64,000 nucleotides of DNA from Tupaia tana (lineage: Eukaryota > Chordata > Mammalia > Scandentia > Tupaiidae), in assembly GCA_026018925.1 (NCBI GenBank), contig JAKSZU010000031.1, forward strand, positions 8,207,448 through 8,271,447. The letters run 5' to 3'. Shown here one piece after another: positions 42,223 to 53,032 of this stretch. A model generated the notes under the pieces. That model did no database searches. It saw only the letters and a program-made list of their open reading frames with translations, and was not told where the DNA came from. Position numbers and translations under genes: made by a program. Position 1 is the stretch's first letter, and each line of letters opens with the position of its first letter.

Positions 42223-42386
42223 TTTTTTCCCCCGATTTTACTTCATTTTATTTATTTATTATTATTCCTTTTTAATTTTACCAAAGAGAGAGGGAAAGTG
42301 AGGAAGTAAGTCACCAGGTCTGGGACTTGAACTGTCGGCCATGTGGGAGCCCAGCCCCTTAAGCACCATGCCACATGCTGACCCCT
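42223..42386 (-). mobile_element. SINE-B copy with target-site duplication
   Basis: (TTTA)n/(TTA)n, TTTAATTTTACCAAAGAGAG, GACTTGAACTGTCGGCC, head ending CACATGCTGACCCC. TTGCAATCCTTTT / TTGCAGTCCTTTT on the two sides. Confidence 0.9.
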
Positions 42387-42547
42387 CTTGCAGTCCTTTT
42401 AAATCCTACAGGTCTCCTCTTTTATACCGGGCTAGCTTTCTAGGAGAACTCACGCAGCCTGCCCAAGTTTGAACATTCCCTGCGGAATGAAGGTCCTCCG
42501 GGTGGGATCTCCCAGGACACGGAAGAGCTCAAAAGCAGGGCGATTCC

Positions 42548-42807
42548 AATAACCAGCAGTTAGCGTAATGGCTATGTCGCTGGACTCCCACGTAGTCGAC
42601 CGCAGTTCGCGTCCTGGACCCGGTGGCTTAGAACTCACTCCGGGCACGTGTGCGTGCGTGCCCAAGATCCCGAGAGGAGAATGGAGGAGAAGGGATTGCG
42701 GCGTGACCATCCCCCCTGGGGGGTGATTTCTCGCTTTTTTTCTCTATGTCTCTCTCTGTCTGTCTGGCGAGCGAAAATCTCTCAAAAAATAAATAAATAA
42801 AAAAAAT
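42548..42807 (+). mobile_element. SINE-A with 17-bp duplication and missing 3' motif
   Basis: AACCAGCAGTTAGCGTAATGG head, B box GGTTCGCGTCC-like, intact palindrome. The CACGCGCCCTATAG segment is absent, jumping from GGCGAGCG to AAAATCTCTC. Perfect duplication AAAAGCAGGGCGATTCC at 42531-42547 and 42808-42824. Confidence 0.94.
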
Positions 42808-42912
42808 AAAAGCAGGGCGATTCCTACCCTAGGGAGGCACAGGAGCGCCCACGGAGCACCACGTTCTTGGCAATGGGCTCTAGGTGCTGGCTGTTTAAAC
42901 CACACAGTTCTT

Positions 42913-43130
42913 GGGCCAGCGGTGGTGTGGTGGCTAAGGCGCCGGATCCCGCATGGCTGCCTCCACAATTCAAGTCCTGGACCCAGTGGCCTGAAAGTCA
43001 CACGGGGTGCATGTCCCAAATCCAGAGAGGAGAATGGAGAAGGGATTGCAGTGTGGCCATCCCCTCGGGGGGGTTCTCTTTCTCACTTTCTCTTTCTCTT
43101 TTTCCCCCTATGGTAGAAACATCTAAAAAC
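42913..43130 (+). mobile_element. SINE-C copy
   Basis: TTGGGCCAGCGGTGGTGTGG head, CAATTCAAGTCCTGGACCC, CCCAAATCCAGAGAGGAG, CCCTCGGGGGGGTTCTC. Confidence 0.85.
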
Positions 43131-43798
43131 GAAAAAACTTCACGTAGTTCTCATATTCTCCCCATGAACCTGTTCCCTCTCTTGGACTTTTCACTGCCTA
43201 ATTTTTTCTGATAGTGACATATGCTTCAACCAAGACAAGCCTTCTCAAGGTCCCCACGGCAGCCCTTCAAACGCAACCTCCGTCTTCCTAATTATGACCA
43301 AGAGTAACACTGGACAACTGAACTTCATTCTTCCCTGACTTTGCATATCCCCCCAAAAAAATTGCTCTTGGACTTGTTCTTTCAACAAATAATACATTTA
43401 ATATTGCTAGGGAAGCTTCAGGGACTTCGTTGCAGCTTGTATAAACATACAGTGCCTGGTGCAATTATTTTTACTTCATTATATTTTTAAATTTCAGGTT
43501 CGTGGTGTTGGATACATTACATTTCTGGTTCATGACATTTTCATCGTGTTTCCATGAATGGACTAGTTTATGCATTCAGCTAGTTAATCAGTGATTATTT
43601 TTCAAACAGAGATGTATCCTTTGAAAAGCTGACAAATGTCTTCAGAGAGAGCTAGAGAGACAAAGAGACAGAGATACAGGTGCTCTCAAGAAGGTCTCTC
43701 ATTGGGACCCAACCTCAGCCCGTCAGGACCATGGGTACATGCCCTGGTGTGGATCTGGGGTCCTCTTTTGTGGCTTCAACCCTGCAGAGCATGTAAAT
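43131..43798. other. Mostly unique; probable SINE-D at about 43605-43795
   Basis: GAGAGAGCTAGAGAGACAAAG followed by a GC-richer body at 43640-43795 resembles a reversed D-type SINE. Upstream nothing is recognised. Confidence 0.4.
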
Positions 43799-44058
43799 GG
43801 TATGTTTTCATCCCCCTGAGTGTGCACGTGCTGATGAGAGAGAGAGGGAGAGAGAGAGACAGAGAGCAAGAAAGCACTCCCCAGTGGGGTGTGGTCACAT
43901 TGCAATCCCTTTTCCCCCATGTCTCCACCTGCTTGGGATGCTGGGTCCACATGCACATGTACCTGACATGGTTTTCAAGCCACTAGGGCTGGGATTCAAA
44001 CCACGGTTGTCCAGATGGGATCCAGTTCCCTTAACCATCAAGCCACAGGGCCAGCCCC
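43799..44058 (-). mobile_element. SINE-C copy
   Basis: GTGTGCACGTGCTGATGAGAG, CACTCCCCAGTGGGGTGTGG, GATTCAAACCACGGTTGTCC, head ending CACAGGGCCAGCCCC. Confidence 0.88.
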
Positions 44059-44743
44059 TCTAGTTAACTGTTCAGAGTGATGGATACCAGCACGTCTCAC
44101 CATGAACACAAGCTGGGCCTTTCACAATCGGCAGTCTTTTTTTTTTCTTCCCCAGTGTTCTCACTCATATCTTTTTTTTCCTTTTATTTAATTTTTTTTC
44201 CATTTCATTTTCTTCCATACATTCAATCACATTATTATTTGTCTTACAGAATGGATATTTCAACAGGAGAACATTTTTCCCTAGTACTGTTGATAAAACT
44301 ACAAAATATCTTCAACAGATAATACCACACCTCTTTGTGCCATTAGTGCTTTGCCTCCCTATCCCTCCCCCAAATGTCCTTCCTCAGACCCTCCTCTTTC
44401 ACACACATTATATCTGGTATTTACTCTATATACTGTGTTTCTATATCCTTTACTCAATTAGTTTCAGTCATAGAGTGCAGACACTCGGTATATATTAAGT
44501 GGGGACATACGATGCCTCTCCTTCATAGCCTGGCTTGCTTCACTCAGCAGTAAGTCTTCCATATTCATCCACTTCTTGTCAAAAGCCAGGGTTTTGTTGT
44601 TTTTTGTGGATGAATAGTATTCCATTGAGTATATGTGCCACAGTTTTTCTAACCATTCAGATCCTGTAATCTATGTGTCTTCCCCTTTGTGTGCCTTTTT
44701 CATATATTAGATTTATTGCAGAGACATGTCACATATATAATAC

Positions 44744-44745
<2 letters not shown>

Positions 44746-44778
<33 letters not shown>
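44746..44778. repeat. (TG)n microsatellite
   Basis: About 16 TG units at the L1/SINE boundary. Confidence 0.95.
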
Positions 44779-44781
<3 letters not shown>

Positions 44782-44783
44782 CC

Positions 44784-45012
44784 CAGAGGGGGCATGCATG
44801 TGCTAGAGAGAGAGAGAAAGCACACCCCATTGGTGCCTGGTCACATCTCAATCCCCTTTTCTTCCATTCTTCCATCCCACCAGGACCTTGGGCATGCTCA
44901 CCCACGACCTTGTGATTTTCAAGCCTCCAAGGCTGGGACTCAAACTACAGTTGGCCATGTGGGACCTGCTTCCTCCATACAGTGCTTAGCCACTGTGCTA
45001 TGGGGCTAGCCC
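44784..45012 (-). mobile_element. SINE-C nested in L1
   Basis: GAGGGGGCATGCATGTGCTAG, CACACCCCATTGGTGCCTGG, GACTCAAACTACAGTTGGCC, head ending CTATGGGGCTAGCCC. Confidence 0.88.
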
Positions 45013-45448
45013 ATGTCTCTTTATTCTCATTATTCTGTAAGAGAATATCCCGCGGTAGGGGGGTCTATTGGCAGTTTCTCTTTCGCTGCTTCCTGTCACA
45101 TGATTTGGGTTTTCTTCAAAGCATACCCCTCTGTATGCTGCAGCTGTGTTAAGATTTCGCTGGGAGACACACCAGCATCTGTCTTTGTTCTCCCAGCGAT
45201 GCTCATGTGGCTGGTTTCGGGTCTCACTAAGGTGAGCTCTGCTGCTATAAACAACGTCCTTGGCCATGGTTGTATGACGTGTGGGCAGCAGCTTCAGCTG
45301 GGCTGCACAGCGACAGAAATGACGGTCCTTCTGTGTCAGTGCCTGGTTTTTTGGAGGTGATGTCTGATTTCTATAGTCATCGGGTCAATAGACAAAGTCT
45401 CAGGCACACGATTTGTTGAGCAACTTTTCTCTTTAAAAATCGCCTTGA

Positions 45449-45717
45449 GGGACCAGCAGATGGCGTCATGGCTACATCGCTGGACTCCCATGTCATCGAA
45501 CGCAGTTCAAGTCCCGGACCTGGTGGCTTAAACTCACGCTGGGTGCGTGTGCGTGCATGCCCAAGATCCTGAGAGGAGAATGGAGGAGAAGGGATTGCTG
45601 CATGGCCATGCCCTTGGTGAGGGGGTGATTTCTCGCTTTCTGTCTCTCTGTCTGTCTCTGTCTTTCTGGTGAGTGCATGGGCCCTATAGCAAAAACCTCT
45701 TCAAAGAAAAAAAAAAA
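45449..45717 (+). mobile_element. SINE-A copy
   Basis: AGGGACCAGCAGATGGCGTCATGG head, GGTTCAAGTCC-like box, palindrome degraded to GCCCTTGGTGAGGGGG, CCCTATAGCAAAAACC end. Confidence 0.92.
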
Positions 45718-45730
45718 CATCTCAAAATAA

Positions 45731-45972
45731 GGCTGGCCCCATGGCCTGGTGGTTAAGGCAGCTGGTTACTCCATAGTTACCCCCAAGGTTCAAGTTTCGA
45801 ACCCAGCGGCTTGAGAAACATGCCTGGTGCATGTGCGTTTGCCCAAAGTCCCTAGGGGAGGGAGATCTGGGAAGACCATTTCCGACTGGAGGTGCATTCT
45901 CCTCTCACTCTTTTTCCGTCTGTCTCTCTGTCTCTCTCCGGTGAGTGCCTATGCTCTCTGGTAAAAAGGAAA
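45731..45972 (+). mobile_element. SINE-C copy
   Basis: GGCTGGCCCCATGGCCTGGTGG head, GGTTCAAGTTTCG, purine block reduced, GACTGGAGGTGCATTCTCC, GCTCTCTGGTAAAAAGG end. Confidence 0.85.
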
Positions 45973-46196
45973 ATCATCCTGAAATCTGTAAGACTTTGGC
46001 ACATGTTATTCAGGACAATTTGGAATTTGTGGTTACTCAGGTGATCATCCTAACCATGACCCAAATAAACTCTTTTTTGTTTTACAAAAAGTAAAAAGAA
46101 AGTAAAAGGAAAGAAAGGAAAGGAAGAAGAAAATAGCAACAAGCTTCAAAAAGTAGAGATGGAGATGAATACATATAGTAATAAAAATAGAGTTTA

Positions 46197-46466
46197 GGGA
46201 ACCAGCAGTTAGCGTAATGGCTATGTCGCTGGACTCCCATGTAGTCGACCGCGGTTCGCGTCCCGAACCCGGTGGCTTAAAACTCACGCCGGGCGCGTGT
46301 GCGTGCGTGCCCAAGATCCCGAGAGGAGAATGGAGGAGAAGGGATTGTGGCGTGACCATCCCCCCTGCGGGGATGATTTCTCGCTTTCTGTCTCTATGTC
46401 TCTCTCTGTCTGTCTGGCGAGCGCATGTGCCCTATAGCGAAAAACCTCTCAAAAAAAAAAAAAAAA
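46197..46466 (+). mobile_element. SINE-A young copy
   Basis: GGGAACCAGCAGTTAGCGTAATGG head, B box GGTTCGCGTCC, CGCCGGGCGCGTGTGCGTGC linker with many CpGs. AATAGAGTTTA on both sides. Confidence 0.95.
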
Positions 46467-46477
46467 TAGAGTTTACA

Positions 46478-46652
46478 GGGGGCCGGCAGGTGGCATGGTG
46501 GTTAAAGTTGCTGGACTCCCATATTGTCAATTGTGGTTCAAGTCCTAGACCTGGCAGCTTGCTTTGTCGCTTTCTCTCTCTCTCTCTCTCTGGTCAAAAT
46601 GGAAAATAATAATAACAATAAATAAAAAGTTAAAACAATTCTTTTAAAAAAT
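46478..46652 (+). mobile_element. SINE-B copy
   Basis: GGGGGCCGGCAGGTGGCATGG head, (AAT)n then AGTTAAAACAATTCTTTTAAAA end block. Confidence 0.92.
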
Positions 46653-46776
46653 AGAGTACACATGCAGTACAGGGAGGTTTTATCTAAAATGTTAGAAAAT
46701 CGGCATGTGGGAGAGAACGGTGGTCCAAGGGCAGGATGACAAATACACTTTCTCCATGGAAAAGAGTTGCCCTGCA

Positions 46777-47062
46777 GGGACCAGCAGATGGCGTGCTGGT
46801 GACATTGCTGGACTTCCACGTGGTCAACTGCAGTTCAAGTCCTGGCCCCAGAGGCTGGAAACTCACACCAGACGCGTGCACATGCATGCCCAAGAGCCTG
46901 AGAGGAAAACGGAAAAGGGATTACGGCGTGGCCATCTTCCCTGGGGGGGGGGGGGGGGGGGGGGGTGGTTTCTCACTTTCTGTCTCTCTGTCTCTCTCTG
47001 TTCCTCAGGTGAGCACACACGTGCTATAGGAAGAAATCTCTCTTTAAAAAATAAATAAATAC
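46777..47062 (+). mobile_element. SINE-A with G-run expansion and 17-bp duplication
   Basis: GGGACCAGCAGATGGCGTGC head; the palindrome has become a run of about 22 G (about 46944-46965). Duplication AAAAGAGTTGCCCTGCA / AAAAGAGTTGCCTTGCA at 46760-46776 and 47063-47079. Confidence 0.94.
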
Positions 47063-47079
47063 AAAAGAGTTGCCTTGCA

Positions 47080-48177
47080 AACAAGAGAAAATGACGGGCG
47101 GAGACACAGCAGGTGACGTCGCTGGCTGTTCTGTGTTGCATGTCAGCATGGCTGACGAGGATGTGAACGGAGGGGAAGTCCAGTAATGGAGAAGCTTTAG
47201 AAGGGGGCATTTAGTGATGCAGAACAACTGTCCCCTCATCTGTGGGGAACCCGGCATGACTTAGATAGAGCAACGATAACACCAGATTCTAATTTTAGAA
47301 GGGATTTTGCAAAGGCTCCAGGTGGTAGATAAGGCAGGTGTAAGACTAGAAGCAAAAAGATACTAATAATAGGAGTTAACCTTTTCTAGTGTTCACTGAT
47401 ATTATTTCAACCAATAGTTAAGACGACAATTTAAAGTGGGTCCTTGTTCCCCGTTTTCCATTCAAAGAAACTCATTCTTTATGGTTGAAGATCTCGCCCC
47501 GGCCCTTTAGAAATATGACCTTCCAAAAAATAATCCCGAGACGTTGCTTCTATTACCATCTGAGTTTTGCAAGAAGGCAGTGAATCTGTGTGGGTGGCAC
47601 AAGTCACATTGCTACCGCTGACATTTCAACGCCAGCCTCATTTCCAGAGGATTGTCTACCTTTCTAGCCTCCAGTGACAGAGCTCCTAGATCCTGTCTCC
47701 TAATCCTGCAGTGTCTGAGCAGGCGATTAGCATTACGTTGTTGCAGACGTAAGCTGGCGTTTCAGTTGCTTTTACATTTCATCGTTAGTATAAGATAGAA
47801 AGTCTTTTGGTATCAAATAAACAAAGCACCCCTGCACCTCATTCTCTGAAGACAGAAAGGGGCTTAGAACCCGCTCCACGTCTTTCTGTGTGCACGATGC
47901 TGGGGAATGAACACTCACTTCACTTGCTGAGCGTAGTAATGTAACCAGTTCCCCAGCCTGGCCGTGGTCTCAATGGCTTCTCGGGTATCTGTGACTCAGG
48001 TCACAACTTCTTGAATGAGTCTCTCGCCCAAATGCTTTTGCCCGCGTGGTCCTCCCACATACAAAAAGCATTACAAATATCAGGCTGTTGGAAATAAATC
48101 TGTCATAGATGAAGACTGCCTGGCTGTTCACTATCCAAAATGGTAGCTACTCATTATTTGCAAAGAAAAAGAACTTG
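47080..48177. other. 1.1-kb SINE-free stretch with a MIR fragment
   Basis: About 47360-47480 (TAATAATAGGAGTTAACC, ACTGATATTATTTCAACC, CCCGTTTTCCATTCAAAGAAAC) follows MIR order. The rest is unique and a candidate for conserved non-coding DNA. Confidence 0.5.
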
Positions 48178-48412
48178 TCACCAGCAGGTGGCAGAGTGGT
48201 TAAGGTGCTAAACTCCCATGTGGTTGACCGTGGTTTGAATCCTGGACCCGGTGGCTTGAAACTCATGCCAGGTACGTGTACATGCTGGCCCAAAATTCTG
48301 AGAGCAGAAAGGAGGAGGGATTGCAGCATGGCTATTCTTCCAGGGGGTGATTCTCACTTTCTGTGTCTTTGTCTTTCCATCTAGTGCATGTGCCTTATAC
48401 CAAAAATGTCTT
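48178..48412 (+). mobile_element. SINE-A/C copy
   Basis: TCACCAGCAGGTGGCAGAGTGG head, GGTTTGAATCCTGGACC, TTCCAGGGGGTGATTCTCAC, CTTATACCAAAAATG end. Confidence 0.88.
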
Positions 48413-48530
48413 TAAAACAACAAAATGGAACACAGACCCATTTCTCTGCTTATGTTCTATCTGTTACAATGTTACCAAGTTCTTGTTCTACACCAGGCAC
48501 AATCTAGGCACATGTAGAAAAAATATTCTC

Positions 48531-48857
48531 GGGACCAGCAGGTGGTATAATAGTTACATCGCTGGACTCCCACGTAGTCGACCGCGGTTTGCGTCCCGGA
48601 CCCAGTGGCTTAAAACTCACGCCAGACGCGTGTGCATGCGTGCTCAAGATCCTGAGAGGAGAATGGAGGAGAAGGGATTGTGGCGTGGCCATCCCCCATG
48701 GGGGGTGATTTCTCACTTTCTGTCTCTATGTCTCTGTCTGTCTGGCGAGTGCACGTGCCCTATAGCAAAAAACAAACAAACAAACCAAAAACAAAAACAA
48801 AAACAAAAAACCTCTCTCAAAACAAACAAACAAACAAACAAAAAACAAACAAACAAA
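48531..48857 (+). mobile_element. SINE-A with complex (CAAA)n tail
   Basis: GGGACCAGCAGGTGGTATAATAG head, CATGGGGGGTGATTTCTC, CCCTATAGCAAAAAAC then (CAAA)n and (CAAAAA)n blocks including a second CCTCTCTCAAAAC. AAATATTCTC on both sides. Confidence 0.92.
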
Positions 48858-48872
48858 AAATATTCTCTGCAG

Positions 48873-48978
48873 AGAGAAGGGATTGTGGCATGGCCATCCC
48901 TCCTGGAGTGTAATCTCTAGATTTTTCTCTCTCTGTCTCTCTTTGGGGAGTGCATGTGCCCTATAACAAAACTAAAAT
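48873..48978 (+). mobile_element. SINE-A, 5'-truncated fragment
   Basis: Starts within the purine block (AGAGAGAAGGGATTGTGGC), CTCCTGGAGTGTAATCTC, CCCTATAACAAAAC end. Confidence 0.8.
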
Positions 48979-49088
48979 GAAAAAAGGGGAGGGGCAGCAG
49001 ATGGTGTGGTGGGTAAGGCACTGGACACCTACATGGTCGACTGCAGTTCAAGTCCTAGACCTGGAGACTTTCTTTCTTCCTTTTTCTC

Positions 49089-49090
<2 letters not shown>

Positions 49091-49140
<50 letters not shown>
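49091..49140. repeat. (CTTT)n microsatellite
   Basis: About 12 units between the split SINE-B and a reversed SINE-A. Confidence 0.96.
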
Positions 49141-49159
49141 TTTCTTTTTATGTTTTTCT

Positions 49160-49413
49160 TTTTTTGAGAGGTTTTTGCTATAGGGTGCGTACGTTGGCCA
49201 GACAGAGAGAGAGACAGAGAGATAGAAAGCGAGAAATCACCCCCCAGGGGGGATGGCCACGCCGCAATCCCTTCTCCTCCGTTCTCCTCTCGGGATCTTG
49301 GGCACGCACGCACATGCGCCCGGCCTGAGTTTTAAGCCACTGGGTCCGGGTCACTAACCGTGGTCAAATACATGGGAATCCAGCGACATTGCCATTACGC
49401 TAACTGCTGGTCC
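49160..49413 (-). mobile_element. SINE-A nested in split SINE-B
   Basis: T run, GAGAGGTTTTTGCTATAGGGTG, intact palindrome, head ending CTAACTGCTGGTCCC. Confidence 0.93.
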
Positions 49414-49427
49414 CTCTTTCTTTTTTT

Positions 49428-49602
49428 TTTTAGAATTATTTTATTTAATAGTATTTATTATTATTATTGTCCAGTTTGATCAGAGAGAGGCAGAGAGGGA
49501 AAGTGAGAAAGAAAGTCACCAGCCCGAGACTCAAAACGTCGTCAGCCATGTGAGAGTCCAGCGCCACCTACTGGCCCCATGCCACCACACCACCTGCTGG
49601 CC
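49428..49602 (-). mobile_element. SINE-B nested in split SINE-B
   Basis: AGAATTATTTTATTTAATAG end block, (TTA)n, GTTTGATCAGAGAGAGGC, GACTCAAAACGTCGTCAGCC. The head end is duplicated (GGCCCCATGCCACC then CACCTGCTGGCCCC). Confidence 0.88.
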
Positions 49603-49672
49603 CCACCTGGAGGCTTACTTTCTCACTCTCTGTTTCTCTCTGGAGAGTGCATGTGCCCTGTAGCAAATTTAA

Positions 49673-49706
<34 letters not shown>

Positions 49707-49728
49707 ATTAAATCATTATTTTTTAAAG

Positions 49729-50533
49729 TCTCATCAGGCATCCCCAAAGGCTAGGAGAAGAGCATTTGCCCTCTCAGCTGTCGGTGTGTTCATCTGTGTT
49801 CTAGCAAGACGCAGGCTGCTAAGAAACCAGGGTGAAGCCTGCTCCTGTACGTGGGGTACCCCAGACCTCAAGGTCAGCGTTCTTGTCACTCACTGCGAAG
49901 GGGTAAAGACGAAGTGGGCGTTTAGGGGTGCAGAAACAAGGGAAGGAGGAGGAGACGGGAATGACACGCCCACCCCCTGTCAGAGAGCAGTGTGTTCTCC
50001 AGCTGGTCCAACCTAGCCACTCTAGAACCCCCTGGAAATACATCAAAATGTGCTTCCTTGTTTCCTTTTGTTTTGATCTTGTTTGGGTTTTGGGTCCTAA
50101 GGGATTTTTTTTTTTTTTTTTCCAGCCCTGTGGATTCAGAAGAGGAAACTTAATGCATGCCTCGGTTCCACCTCCAGGTCCTGTCCGCTTGGTCTTAGGG
50201 TAACACAGGAATTTCCCTCAAGTTCTTAAACGTGTTTCTCCGAGTCCCTCGACTGTGGGCTCTTCTCGCCTAAGGTGGCCAGGAAGTGCTGAAAGGCTGT
50301 GTCTGGGTCTTCTTTCTGTTCTCCAACACGGCAGATAAAACCCACCAGCTTTGTTGTTTTCCTCGGGGGCGAGGCTCTCGGAGTTTATAGACCCCTAAGA
50401 AGTAAGCAGTGTGTAAGCTACAGAACAAACTTGCCGGGAGTGGACGTGTCTGCAAATATAATTTATCCTTGGTTTGCTTGGAGCCGTCATTTTGCAGGGG
50501 ATAATTTGAGAAGTGATTGGAAATACTTCATTA
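49729..50533. other. Unique sequence, nothing recognised
   Basis: No gene or repeat supported apart from a T run at about 50105-50120. Confidence 0.45.
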
Positions 50534-50806
50534 GGAGCCAGCCCATGGCATGGAGTCTAAGGCAACTGAATCGCACATGGCGAATCCCACGGTTCGAATC
50601 CTGACCCAGCGGCTTCAGAAATACACTGGGCACCTGTGAGGGTGTGCAAAAAATGCCAAAAGAAGGGAGAAATGGGGGAAAAAAAAAAGAAGGGAGAAAT
50701 GGGGCGAATGGATTTCCGCATGACCACGCCCTGTGGGGAGGGAGTGCTGTCTCATTTCCCCTCTCTGGTGAGTGCATGTGCCTCTGGCAAACTGAACACA
50801 AACAAA
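50534..50806 (+). mobile_element. SINE-C with internal duplication
   Basis: GGAGCCAGCCCATGGCATGG head, GGTTCGAATCCTGACCC, the purine segment AGAAGGGAGAAATGGGG present twice around an A run, CCCTGTGGGGAGGGAG, CCTCTGGCAAACTGAAC. Confidence 0.85.
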
Positions 50807-52149
50807 ACCATTTCCTTTTGAAGAGCACTATGCTCCTTTCCCGAATGTGGGTCAGTGTCTACACAGGAGAGCTTTTTCATGTTTAAATCCACACTGGAAA
50901 TAACCTAGTTAGTATTAGGTGAGGATCCCCGTGATTCCCCAGTAAGAGAGATGCCTTAGACAGACCATTCGGTCCGAAAGTGAGCTTATCACAGAAGGAG
51001 GGTTCTCTTCCTTTCCTTCACATTTCGTCTCCACGGCCAGCATGTGGCGCTGTCTCCTACCAAAAGCGCCGTTTTGACCTTTTTCAGAAGCTTCTCTCCA
51101 AAGCTCTTGGTATTTGCAGAGCTCAATGTAAATTCTCAAGGGCTTGAAAATATCAGAGAAGGAAAAACCCACTTAAGACTTTTAACAGAGAAGCGTTTGA
51201 GTCATTCTGAAGGGCACCTGTGGGTTTCTTTGTACGGTTAAGAATGAAACTCAGAATCAAATCGTGATTGCTTATGTGAGTTTTGCTTAAAAAAAAGCCT
51301 CATTGCACAAACACTTAGGTATGCATTTTACTAAGAGATCCATGATGCATTTCATATGAAAAGTAGGCCATTAATAAGTGAAAAGTGCGGCTTCTAGTCA
51401 AAGCTATGTTTAGATTCTGATAAATGTATATTCCTCTCGGGTATGCTTCTCTCAATAGAATACTTGGGGGCAAGTCAGTAATATTTTGGTCATGTTAAGA
51501 AGCACAAATACAAGTTACTTTTTGTATTTTACATACTCTGCCACATTCGACTATTAGCAAGTATGTCTTTTAGCACTACTTATGTGTCTTTCAGTATTTT
51601 CAGCTTCTGTCTTCAATCAAGTATGAGAACTCTGCCTCCGTCTGGTTGCTAAGATTAGAACTAGGGTAACAGGAGTTAACTAGCTAGTCACTAGGACAAG
51701 TGTTCAGTGTTATGGGCATCAAACATCCTTTGAAACCATGGGTTTCAAAAACCCGAGGTCCTTTGCCTGGGGAGCAGCTGTTAGGTTGACTAGGACACTC
51801 GAATCAACAGATCCCATCCCATGTGCGGAAGTGACAAATTCCCGGGGTGGGGTGCTGGGAGTGCAAAAGCATTCTCAGGAGAACACGGCTGTCACCATAC
51901 CACGGGCACTGGACCCGGAAAATACACATCAGACACAGTCTCTGTTTCAGTCGTCACTGTGATCTAACTGCAGTGAGGAGGAAAACGCTAGTGGTGGCTT
52001 CGTCTACAATAAGCTCCTGGAGGACTGCAGGACAGGCAGCCAAAACGCTCGGCGTTGGAGGTGGGGCGAGAAAAGGCCGAGGAGACGCATGTTTGAACGG
52101 CAGCCGTAGTTTGCCACTATAGTACAGGACGGTGCTTCGTTTTCTTCAT
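50807..52149. other. 1.3-kb SINE-free stretch, candidate conserved DNA
   Basis: The longest interval without a recognised repeat upstream of the gene. No gene evidence. Confidence 0.4.
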
Positions 52150-52668
52150 TTGTTTTTAAACTTGCTGGAAGCTGCATGCACTTGCTGGAGACAGAGGAAG
52201 AGAAAACAGTCCTACCATGGAGGAGGGAAACGCCACAATCCCTTCTCTTCTATTTCTCTTTTTAGAACTTGGGGCACGCTGGGACCAGTAGTTGGCATAA
52301 TGGCTATGTCGCTGGACTCCCATGCAGTCGACTGCAGTTCAAGTCCCAGACACGGTGGCTTAAACTCACGCCGGGCGCGTGTGTGTGCGTGCCTAAGATC
52401 CCGAGAGGAGAATGGAGGAGAAGGGATTGCGGCGTGGCCATCCCCCCGGGTGGTAATTTCTAGCTTTCTGTCTCTCTGTCTCTATCTTTCCCGTGAGCGC
52501 ATGTGCCCTGTAGCAACCCCCTCGCCCCCCCCCCAAAAAAAAAAAAGTATTTGGAGCACGCATGCACACAAGTGTGGCAGGTTTCTGAAGCTGCCAGGTC
52601 TGGGACTCGAACAGCATTGTTGATCATGCGGGATCCAGCTGCCTTAACCACCACTCCCCTGACTGGGT
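52150..52668 (-). mobile_element. SINE-C split by a SINE-A
   Basis: Left part 52150-52279 (GCATGCACTTGCTGGAGACAG, GCCACAATCCCTTCTC, ACTTGGGGCACGC), right part about 52549-52668 (TTGGAGCACGCATGCACAC, GACTCGAACAGC, head near 52665). Confidence 0.85.
52281..52546 (+). mobile_element. SINE-A nested in SINE-C
   Basis: GGGACCAGTAGTTGGCATAATGG head, CCCCCCGGGTGGTAATTTC, C-rich end and A tail. TTGGGGCACGC / TTGGAGCACGC flank it. Confidence 0.93.
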
Positions 52669-52856
52669 CATCTTCACGTATTTTCCACGAACAAATTGTA
52701 AAAGTCATAATATACTGTTCGGAGCACAAAAGTGAGAGGAAACCCATTTCTGAGACTTTGGAAAGTCTTAGTCATCATTGAGATGATAGCTTTAAACTGC
52801 ATAGGCTGCAATGGAATTTCTATCATCTCCTTGCAGAGAGAAAACTACCATAGGCG

Positions 52857-53032
52857 GGGCCAGCAGGTGGCATGGTTGTTAAGGGTACTGGACTCCCACA
52901 TGACCAACCCCGGTTTGAATCCCAAACCTGGCGGCTTGCTTTCTCACTTTCTCTCTCTCTCCCTGCCCCTCTCTGGTCAAACTAAAAATAAGTAAGTAAA
53001 TAAATAAAGTTAAATAAAATAATTCTTTAAAG
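52857..53032 (+). mobile_element. SINE-B copy
   Basis: GGGGCCAGCAGGTGGCATGG head, GGTTTGAATCCCAAACC, (AAAT)n, AAATAATTCTTTAAAG end block. Confidence 0.93.

Larger units (their letters stand above)
44240..45395 (-). mobile_element. LINE-1 3' end, reverse, split by a SINE
   Basis: Pieces 44240-44737 and 45013-45395. GGATGAATAGTATTCCATTG, CCACAGTTTTTCTAACCATTC, GGCTTGCTTCACTCAGCAG and GCTGCTATAAACAACGTCC are reverse-complement L1 3' UTR landmarks. CAGACACTCGGTATATATTAAG is shared with the L1 at 35530. No intact frame. Confidence 0.78.
48990..49728 (+). mobile_element. SINE-B split by two later SINEs
   Basis: Left part about 48990-49075 (GGGGCAGCAGATGGTGTGGTGG head to GACCTGGAGAC), right part 49603-49728 (ACCTGGAGGCTTACTTTCTC, GGAGAGTGCATGTGCCCTGTAGC, (AAT)n at 49672-49705, ATTATTTTTTAAAG). 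The insertions and a (CTTT)n tract lie between. Confidence 0.82.
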
